Positions 1 through 5,712 of a DNA stretch of 5,712 nucleotides are shown here, one piece after another. Within the stretch, counting starts at the first letter, position 1. Every line of letters begins with the position of its first letter. The stretch spans positions 1 through 5,712 of the forward strand of contig CAZBEY010000098.1 of the NCBI GenBank assembly GCA_964491015.1, written 5' to 3'. The stretch is from JADFRD01 sp964491015. Its GTDB lineage: Bacteria; Fidelibacterota; Marinisomatia; Marinisomatales; TCS55. A model generated the notes under the pieces. The model did not search any database. It was not told the DNA's origin and worked only from the letters and a program-made list of their open reading frames with translations. The position numbers and the translations under genes are program-made.

Positions 1-1215
1 ATAACTCCACCCCATAACTGATTCCCATAATTTTCGCTCCTCCATACAAAAATAGAAAAATACATTATTCTGCCAAGGTTGAAATGCATTCCAGACAAAT
101 CCGAATATTTTTTCCTTAATCTGGAAAGGATATGAGTATTTCCCTGAGGCATCCTTGAAAGGTATTTGAAGCACCTTACTTTTAATCCCCAATGCTCTCA
201 AGTTTTTTATAGCTGGTTTAATGAAAGTCAATGTACCCAATGAAATCATTCCAATCTCATGGGGTGAAAATGTGGAAAGAAGTGATTGAATAATATTTCC
301 ATATTCTGTTTCCCATCCTTCATAATACACAATTGGGTGAAAATGGAACCCCACAATGACACCACGATCCGCCAATCGCCTGGCAGCATCAATCCGCTGT
401 TCCAGGGACGCAGTGAAATGCTCTTCATGGTCAATAATGGTCTGGGGATTCAAGGACCAGCACACCATCATATTTGGCGGTAGATCAACGGATAAAAAGT
501 AATCAATATTTTTTGTTTTTGTTTTGAATTCCATAATAATATTTGGATTCTTTTTCGCTAATTCCAATTGAGCTTCTAAAATACCGTTTCTGTTTCCCAT
601 TGCAAGGGAATCAGAAGATTGACCTGATCCGATATGATAATTCTTATTTGGATCTAGGGGAATATTGCCCAGTTTTTCCGCCAGATTTTTTTCTATACTG
701 ATGGCTCCATTTTCATAAAATGTCTGTATACTGCAATAACTGCATCCCAGTCCACATCCCTGGATGGCATCAATTGTATGGAGGTTGCAGCACACAGTTT
801 TCTCTGAAGCGACAGGACATGAACCAAATACCTCATTATCATTTAAAGTATTCTTCACCTTTCGGGGTACACTTTTTACGATGGGTGCTTCTGATTGGTA
901 AACTGAAGGGTTATTTTTTAATGAACGCCAATGATTCTTTAAATCATTCAGAATCGCTTTTTTTAATTGACCGTTCTCCAAACGATGGTTCTTACTCATT
1001 CGTTTCCATTGTTGTTCAATCGAATCTTCTCCCCACATGGTGAAATCAACGGCCATTTCTGTTATTTGATGTAATTCCTGAAAAGTGAGGCGATACTTTT
1101 CTCCGAATGTTCTGATAAACTTTTTTAAGGGAGGGGAGAGGGTCTTAAACAGCTCATATTTACTGAATTCTGTTAGTTTAGCCCCGTAGTCATTTTTGAT
1201 TTTTGAATTTTTCAT
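1..1215 (-). CDS. SplB-like radical SAM protein (spore photoproduct lyase family), C-terminus cut by window edge
   Basis: The frame is open from ATG (1215-1213) to the left edge, giving 405 residues without a stop, so the 3' end lies outside. An in-frame TGA lies 11 codons upstream with no ATG, GTG or TTG between, which fixes the start. Residues 154-161 form the CX3CX2C radical SAM [4Fe-4S] motif (Cys154, Cys158, Cys161, in GCGLGCSYCSIQTF). Later family blocks are IGSGQSSDSLA (195-205), EFKTKTKNID (229-238), CWSLNP (252-257) and the GFHFHPIVYYEGW region (289-301). These match the SplB/COG1533 family, which uses S-adenosylmethionine to make a 5'-deoxyadenosyl radical; spore photoproduct lyase uses it to repair a thymine dimer. 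Here the usual catalytic Cys is Gln199, and the Tyr just after the third cluster Cys is Ser162, so the substrate is uncertain. The first 150 residues are mostly helical and basic, with extra cysteines at 133, 142 and 143. It is the last visible gene of the run, 93 bases after sulP. Family assignment is firm; the reaction is unknown. Confidence 0.93.
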   Translation of the reverse strand, partial: MKNSKIKNDYGAKLTEFSKYELFKTLSPPLKKFIRTFGEKYRLTFQELHQITEMAVDFTMWGEDSIEQQWKRMSKNHRLENGQLKKAILNDLKNHWRSLKNNPSVYQSEAPIVKSVPRKVKNTLNDNEVFGSCPVASEKTVCCNLHTIDAIQGCGLGCSYCSIQTFYENGAISIEKNLAEKLGNIPLDPNKNYHIGSGQSSDSLAMGNRNGILEAQLELAKKNPNIIMEFKTKTKNIDYFLSVDLPPNMMVCWSLNPQTIIDHEEHFTASLEQRIDAARRLADRGVIVGFHFHPIVYYEGWETEYGNIIQSLLSTFSPHEIGMISLGTLTFIKPAIKNLRALGIKSKVLQIPFKDASGKYSYPFQIKEKIFGFVWNAFQPWQNNVFFYFCMEERKLWESVMGWSY

Positions 1216-1232
1216 ATTGGGTTTTATCCAAT
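1216..1232 (-). repeat. Short inverted repeat directly before the splB-like start
   Basis: ATTGG (1216-1220) and CCAAT (1228-1232) are perfect complements around a 7-base loop and abut the start codon. In the transcript this would be a 5-bp hairpin covering the space where a ribosome binding site should lie; no good Shine-Dalgarno site is present. It could dampen translation, but a repeat this short may be chance. Confidence 0.3.
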
Positions 1233-1308
1233 GATATACCAGTGTTCAATTTCTGAATTTTCCAACCAGCCAACAACTACTGTATAGGTATGGTCCAAAT
1301 AAAACAGT
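1233..1308. other. Gap between sulP and the splB-like gene
   Basis: With the inverted repeat at 1216-1232 this makes the longest gap in the window, 93 bases. I find no hairpin followed by a T run, so no factor-independent terminator ends sulP here. I also see no convincing -35/-10 pair for the splB-like gene. Co-transcription with the genes upstream is the simplest reading. Confidence 0.5.
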
Positions 1309-3495
1309 TTAACCCATCAATGCCTGGATGGTTGCATTTGATTTAGCCAATCGATCGCTTAATAACTGGACAATATATGTGTGAAGTTCAGACGCTTTTT
1401 CCGGCGAATTTTTACTGATTTGCCGGAAGTCATTTTTTGATAAAAAATAAATTTTACATTCTGTTTCTGCAATGACGGAGGCTGAAGCATTTGATCCGAG
1501 ATATAAGCTGACTTCTCCAACCACCGTTCCTGCCCCCAATGATTTCAGCCGGATTCCTTTTTCATCCTGAGTCTCAAGTTGAACCGTAATCCGTCCAGAC
1601 TCAATAAAATATATTCCGCCCGGGTCCCGCCCTTGTTCAATCATCACGGTGTTTTTGGCAATATTTCTTTCTTCGAAATATTCTGCAATGTTATGAAAAC
1701 GCTTTTTAAAGTATTCTTCGGACTGGAATATTTCTGATTGGTTTGATTTCTTTTCAGAATTCATAATGATTATTTCTTCACACCATTCTAACCCGTGATC
1801 CAAATCTTCAAATGCAAAGAATAATTGTTTACTATCTGGAAGAAGTCCCTCTATTTCAAACTGTTTAGATGAAGAATTACTTAATCCGCAAAAAAGAACA
1901 GAAAAATGATGTTTCTCAGCCAAAATATGTAATTTATTAAAACTATTGATGGTGGAAGAATCCACCCCTGTGACATATCGAAAATCAAATATTAAATACC
2001 TTAGTCCTTCTTTTGTTTGGTCATTTATTCGATTTTGTACATTTTCCAGCAATCGGTGGGCAGTACCAAAAAATATAAATCCCTGCAAAGGCAGAATGCT
2101 GATTTGATCGCCCTGATGATGCATAATTTTTCTCTGAAATTCAGATCGTTCAACATTACTGTGAAATGTCCGGCCGTTCAATTCATGTTTTATGACTTCG
2201 ACTTTAGAATAGTTCATGACAAATAATATCATTGACATCGTGAGACCAACGACGATTCCTTCAAGAAATCCAACTGTCCCAATTACGATTAATATGAGTA
2301 CAATGACCAGATAATCACCTTTATTTAGCCGAAACCAAGTGTCATAAAGCCATTCTACCAGAAACGAGAGCCCCAGGTTTAACAATAATCCGCCCAAGAT
2401 TACTTTGGGAAAAAATGATATCATTTTTGCGCCAAAAAGAAGAGCAATCCCACAAAATACAGCTACCGTTAGACTGTATAAGCGGCTTTTGGCTCCAATG
2501 GAATAAGCCATGGATGATTCACTCACGGTAACATAACCCGGTGATGCACCGAAAATACCTACCAGAATATTGTTAATTCCGGTCATTTTTAATTCCCGGT
2601 TAAGATCAAAGTCGTATTTCACCGTTAATTCCAAGCCGCTATAATTGAATAATACGGAAATGGCATTCAAGACCATCATGGTCATGAGGGCAGGGATAAA
2701 TTGAAAAAATAGGTTCCAGTCAAAACCGGGTACATATTTCAAGGGTAAACCGGCAAATAAACCTCCTTCCGGAAAAGGCCCCAGTAGAAAACCCTGACTC
2801 TCAAGTAATTCAAATGAACAACCGGAAGAAAAAGCGACCCCATAGAAAATGATGATACTCATAACCAAAAAGCCTGGTACCAGTAAATAATGTTTAATTT
2901 TTCGTCGAACGAGAAGCAAGCTGACTGCAAATACAGCTCCGGGTATCCAGCGAATGTAAAAGCCGGCTGTAAATAATTCCTCAAGGTTGGTCAGATTTAA
3001 ATTGAGATCGGTCATCATCCTGAAGGAAAAAATAACAATGAGCCATCCGGTACCGACTAAAAAGCCTCCCACCACGGGAAAGGGAATAAAACGAACCAAT
3101 TTTCCCAGTTTAAATTGACCCAATAAATAAAAAAATATTCCAATGAGAAAGGAAGTGAATCCAATGGTGACAAAAATAAATTGAAACATCTCCTCACTGT
3201 CAAGGGAAAGGGCTGGATTTGACATTAGATTTGCAGCCATTAAGGCCAATATAGCGATGGGAATATCCTGAGGCGCACTGATGGCAGTTGGAAAACGGGA
3301 AGTTATTGAACTGAATAAGGCAAAAATCAGCGAGCCGAGGAGTAAAATCCCGATTCCCTGAGATAAATAGGGAGATAGTTCACCGGTAAAAACCAAAGCG
3401 CTGAGGGCCATGGCAGATACAATAATAATGATACTACTAATCATCCCGGCGACTACACTGGGAATTACATTTGAGTATAGTGCTTTTCCAGCCAT
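1309..3495 (-). CDS. SulP-family anion transporter with STAS and cNMP-binding-like domains
   Basis: The protein has 728 residues in three parts. Residues about 8-430 are very hydrophobic, with some 12 or more membrane-spanning stretches; AISAPQDIPIAILALMAA (71-88) and the NNILVGIFGASPGYVTVSES area (308-327) fit the SulP/SLC26 core. Residues about 462-575 form a STAS domain; its DFRYVTGVDSST stretch (504-515) puts Ser513 where SpoIIAA is phosphorylated. A polar linker follows, then a Crp-like beta-roll domain (about 599-720) with GGIYFIESG (626-634) and GEVSLYLG (660-667). SulP proteins move sulfate, bicarbonate or dicarboxylates across the inner membrane; the sequence does not tell which. The cNMP-like domain should sit in the cytoplasm and gate transport, yet Ala670 replaces the usual phosphate-binding Arg. 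The ATG at 3495 is the first possible start after the plsC stop, 33 bases away, and the family's N-terminal pattern begins soon after it. No clear Shine-Dalgarno site is seen. Architecture is sure; substrate is open. Confidence 0.95.
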   Translation of the reverse strand: MAGKALYSNVIPSVVAGMISSIIIIVSAMALSALVFTGELSPYLSQGIGILLLGSLIFALFSSITSRFPTAISAPQDIPIAILALMAANLMSNPALSLDSEEMFQFIFVTIGFTSFLIGIFFYLLGQFKLGKLVRFIPFPVVGGFLVGTGWLIVIFSFRMMTDLNLNLTNLEELFTAGFYIRWIPGAVFAVSLLLVRRKIKHYLLVPGFLVMSIIIFYGVAFSSGCSFELLESQGFLLGPFPEGGLFAGLPLKYVPGFDWNLFFQFIPALMTMMVLNAISVLFNYSGLELTVKYDFDLNRELKMTGINNILVGIFGASPGYVTVSESSMAYSIGAKSRLYSLTVAVFCGIALLFGAKMISFFPKVILGGLLLNLGLSFLVEWLYDTWFRLNKGDYLVIVLILIVIGTVGFLEGIVVGLTMSMILFVMNYSKVEVIKHELNGRTFHSNVERSEFQRKIMHHQGDQISILPLQGFIFFGTAHRLLENVQNRINDQTKEGLRYLIFDFRYVTGVDSSTINSFNKLHILAEKHHFSVLFCGLSNSSSKQFEIEGLLPDSKQLFFAFEDLDHGLEWCEEIIIMNSEKKSNQSEIFQSEEYFKKRFHNIAEYFEERNIAKNTVMIEQGRDPGGIYFIESGRITVQLETQDEKGIRLKSLGAGTVVGEVSLYLGSNASASVIAETECKIYFLSKNDFRQISKNSPEKASELHTYIVQLLSDRLAKSNATIQALMG

Positions 3496-3528
3496 ATTTG
3501 TGTCTAATGAATTACCAAAAATATTCTC

Positions 3529-4893
3529 TTAATTATTTTCATCCAGACCAATTGTTGGCATGTAATCTTCCTTACACGCATTCAAATAATCAATAATCTC
3601 CTGGCGCTGTTTAATCAATTCGTAAACCAGGGTTCGCTTTTTGTAAAAGATGGATAAAAATCGCAAATGTTGGCGATAGTCCCGTACGCATTGAATATAG
3701 GTTAACACAAAATTCCCACTGGGAATAAGGGATAAAACATAAACAATGGTCCATAGTAAACTTTCTGAAAAATATGAAAAAAGAAGAATTTCAATAGGAT
3801 AATAAATTAAAAAAATTGTCAATCCTGTTATCATTTTCCAGGGAGCTATTTCAGCTTTGTATTTTACAAAGCGGGTCGCGTACCATCGGGGGAATTTATA
3901 TGGTATTACGTTATTAATTAGACCATATAAATATACAGGAAACATCACGACTAAGAATAAAATCGCTTTTGTTCTCTCCCAAAAGGTTACACTTCCGCTG
4001 GCAGGGTCAAGAAATTCGTCTTTAATTTCCAGTCGGCTCAAAAAGCGCTGATAACGGTGCAGCATTCCTTTGAATTTTTCGACTGTTTCTGGTTGGTTTT
4101 CAAAATACCATTCTACGGCATTGACCAATCCTTTTGTTACTGAAAAATCGTGGGATTTATTTTTAATCTCGAGCCCTAAATCAACAGCTAATTCCTGTTT
4201 ATAAATTGTTTCCAATGCTTCGACGATATCCTGCATTTCCAGGTCTTTTAAGTAAACGGTTAGCTTAGAAAGGGCTGTTTCGATTTGACTGGTCACTTGA
4301 TGAACTGCTTCCATCTCATTTTGTTCGTATAATGACCGGAAGTCTGACAATACGATGGGTTTTCCGTAACGGGCTAATACATCGCTGCGGAATTGAATTG
4401 CTTTGGAATAGTTTAATCCCACCGGTATTATTTTAACTCCCAAGGTCCAATGGTGATTGACTTCCGCCTGGAATCCGATTCTGGCTGCGCCTGTCCTGAT
4501 TTCACTCAAGGTGCGGTCTCCTGTTGAAACACCCTCAGGGAAGATAAGAAACGCTTTGCGCCGATTGAGAATTTCGTCCGCTTCTCTAAACGTTTCTACA
4601 TTTCGGTGCATCTGGTTTGGATTATCTTCTCTGCGGTAGACAGGAACCAATTGAATTCGTTTCAAGAACCACCGGATAATGGTATGATCAAACAGGGTAC
4701 TTTTTGCAAAATAATAGGGATTTCGTCTACAACTATATCCGATAATAATTGGATCCATCATGGTGTTGGGATGATTGGACGTAAATATGACCGGCTTATC
4801 TTGCGGGATGGTATCTGCATGTTCAGCGGATATATTGTTGAAAAAAGTTTTAATAGCGGTAATACCCATAAGTTTTATTATATAATACAACAC
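3529..4893 (-). CDS. PlsC-like lysophospholipid/glycerol-phosphate acyltransferase with C-terminal membrane extension
   Basis: The 454-residue protein carries the acyltransferase blocks in order: NHPNTMMD (40-47, catalytic His41 and Asp47), RIQLVPVYRR (79-88), FPEGVSTGD (118-126) and IIPVGLNY (155-162). The His-Asp spacing is HX5D rather than the commoner HX4D, a form I recall from larger PlsC relatives. Such enzymes move an acyl chain from acyl-ACP or acyl-CoA to glycerol-3-phosphate or lysophosphatidate on the inner face of the cytoplasmic membrane. It is far longer than ordinary PlsC (about 240 aa). After the catalytic half comes a polar region (about 190-300), then hydrophobic segments at about 309-330, 353-375 and 378-400, and a basic tail (403-430). 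The start is GTG at 4893-4891: GGGAG sits 6 bases before it, whereas the in-frame ATG at codon 9 (4869) has no such site. It begins 3 bases after the upstream gene stops, so translation is probably coupled. Which acyl acceptor it uses cannot be told. Confidence 0.93.
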   Translation of the reverse strand: MLYYIIKLMGITAIKTFFNNISAEHADTIPQDKPVIFTSNHPNTMMDPIIIGYSCRRNPYYFAKSTLFDHTIIRWFLKRIQLVPVYRREDNPNQMHRNVETFREADEILNRRKAFLIFPEGVSTGDRTLSEIRTGAARIGFQAEVNHHWTLGVKIIPVGLNYSKAIQFRSDVLARYGKPIVLSDFRSLYEQNEMEAVHQVTSQIETALSKLTVYLKDLEMQDIVEALETIYKQELAVDLGLEIKNKSHDFSVTKGLVNAVEWYFENQPETVEKFKGMLHRYQRFLSRLEIKDEFLDPASGSVTFWERTKAILFLVVMFPVYLYGLINNVIPYKFPRWYATRFVKYKAEIAPWKMITGLTIFLIYYPIEILLFSYFSESLLWTIVYVLSLIPSGNFVLTYIQCVRDYRQHLRFLSIFYKKRTLVYELIKQRQEIIDYLNACKEDYMPTIGLDENN

Positions 4894-4896
4894 AAA

Positions 4897-5712
4897 TTAC
4901 TCCCGGCAAATGGTGCGAATATTAAATGGACTCGGGTCAGGAATTTCACCGGTCTTTATGAGCTTTTGTAAATATTTTATAGAATAACCGGAATCAGCCA
5001 CACTGTCGTAATAAGAAAAAATATCTTGAATTCTTTTACTTTTATATTTCAAACAATAATGGGGGATATTCTTTGAAACTGTTTCTGATTTCGGCATTAA
5101 TGCCAAGTTGTATCCTTCATAATAAAAAGATGGATTGTAGGACTCATCCCAAAAAGGGTTGACATATTTTGTCAAATCAAATATTCCTTCCAATTCCCAT
5201 CCCTTTCCTGATCTCTTCAGGTGAACCGGCCCATTCTTGCAAAGGTCGATGGCAAACGTGAATCCCTGATAATTGCTCTCTAAATCTGCAAAAGAGAAAA
5301 CACCGGATGGAAATTTACCTAGAATATTCTTTTCTCCAAAGATACCCATATTGATGGCCATTTGAATGGCGGCTTCATCTGATTCCCCTAGTTCAAGCGC
5401 TAAATGATAGATTTTATAGTAAAGATATCCAGACGCCGTGAAATGGGTGAGTTTATCCACACCAATATAAATACCGCCCATATTGACGATTTCATCAATT
5501 TGCAAATTCAAACTGTAATCTTGGTATTGATCAATGAATTCATTCGTGATATCTTTTCTGAAGATACTGCGTTTATATCGTTCACTTAATAAAATGTCAT
5601 CCGATGGATATTTTTCAAGATCAGACGAATTCTTTAATCGAAGTTCCAAAGGAGTGTTTAATCCAATACCAAAATGTTTTAATATTTTACCGGCAGCGTC
5701 TTCACATGAACA
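4897..5712 (-). CDS. Unrecognised protein with GVDKLTHF and DLESNYQGF motifs, N-terminus outside window
   Basis: The frame is open from the right edge to TAA (4899-4897): 271 visible residues. A TTG at 5649 could be called as a start, but 21 more codons upstream read without a stop to the edge and TTG lacks a ribosome site, so I treat the gene as running in from outside. I cannot name the family. Visible marks, counted from the edge: a CSC at 1-3, GGIYIGVDKLTHF (79-91), GKFPSGVFSFADLESNYQGF (132-151), then an aromatic, Asn/Pro-rich part near 184-201 (YVNPFWDESYNPSFYYEGY). No membrane segment is visible, and any signal peptide would lie outside. The DKxxHF pattern recalls short motifs in VanZ-like and DUF2279-type proteins, but the rest does not let me claim kinship. 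It sits 3 bases upstream of the plsC-like gene with coupled translation, so a membrane or envelope role is a guess from context. That it is a real gene is well supported by its length, its frame and its tight junction. Confidence 0.85.
   Translation of the reverse strand, partial: CSCEDAAGKILKHFGIGLNTPLELRLKNSSDLEKYPSDDILLSERYKRSIFRKDITNEFIDQYQDYSLNLQIDEIVNMGGIYIGVDKLTHFTASGYLYYKIYHLALELGESDEAAIQMAINMGIFGEKNILGKFPSGVFSFADLESNYQGFTFAIDLCKNGPVHLKRSGKGWELEGIFDLTKYVNPFWDESYNPSFYYEGYNLALMPKSETVSKNIPHYCLKYKSKRIQDIFSYYDSVADSGYSIKYLQKLIKTGEIPDPSPFNIRTICRE
4900..4904 (-). promoter_or_regulatory. Ribosome binding site that decides the plsC-like GTG start
   Basis: On the minus strand GGGAG is followed by six bases (TAATTT) and then GTG. 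The site lies inside the last codons of the upstream gene, whose stop TAA falls in the spacer. This is the only clear Shine-Dalgarno site seen before a gene start in the window. It supports GTG at 4893 over the downstream ATG and suggests reinitiation by ribosomes ending the upstream gene. Confidence 0.7.

Noticed and set aside
720..1043. Plus-strand open frame of 107 codons
   Set aside because: It lies wholly opposite the SplB-like gene, whose minus-strand frame carries recognisable family motifs; the plus-strand product has no recognisable features.
1..1215. Possible pseudogene or non-coding region, as no complete frame covers it
   Set aside because: The minus strand reads 405 codons without a stop or frameshift up to the window edge; the gene is merely cut by the window.
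1221..1250. Promoter-like TTGAAC and GATAAA pair for the SplB-like gene
   Set aside because: The spacing is 15 bases, the -10 match is poor, and it would lie only about 10 bases from the ATG.
1233..1308. Terminator after sulP
   Set aside because: No stem-loop with a following T run can be found on the minus strand.
4606..4971. Plus-strand open frame of 121 codons
   Set aside because: It is the antisense shadow of the plsC-like gene start and the end of the upstream gene, and has no ribosome site or known motif.
5647..5649. TTG as the true start of the right-most gene
   Set aside because: The frame continues upstream to the edge without a stop and no Shine-Dalgarno site precedes TTG, so the start is more likely outside.

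Overview
The window holds four genes, all on the minus strand and read from right to left. They are tightly packed and look like one operon or a piece of one. Both end genes run off the window. DNA is AT-rich (about 40% G+C by eye). Only one start has a clear Shine-Dalgarno site. I see no RNA genes, mobile elements, CRISPR arrays or factor-independent terminators. The gene families and weak ribosome sites suggest a free-living Gram-negative bacterium, perhaps of the Bacteroidota/Marinimicrobia (FCB) kind. That placement is an inference and is weak.

Layout in order of transcription. (1) 5712 to 4897: the C-terminal 271 residues of a protein I do not recognise. It has a GVDKLTHF motif and a DLESNYQGF motif, and its reading frame is open to the window edge. 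(2) 4893 to 3529: a PlsC-type glycerolipid acyltransferase of 454 aa with a membrane-spanning C-terminal extension. It starts at GTG three bases after gene 1 stops. (3) 3495 to 1309: a 728-aa SulP anion transporter with a STAS domain and a C-terminal cyclic-nucleotide-binding-like domain. (4) 1215 to 1: the first 405 residues of a radical SAM protein of the spore photoproduct lyase (SplB/COG1533) family, cut by the left edge before its stop.

The acyltransferase and transporter suggest a membrane theme: lipid synthesis beside anion uptake. The E. coli SulP protein DauA (YchM) is known to bind acyl carrier protein through its STAS domain, so a link between the two is plausible but not shown here. 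The SplB-like protein differs from true spore photoproduct lyase at two catalytic positions, so it is probably not that enzyme. The transporter's C-terminal domain lacks the arginine that normally holds the cyclic nucleotide phosphate. I do not see a clearly new system; the main points of interest are these residue-level departures and the unknown first gene.
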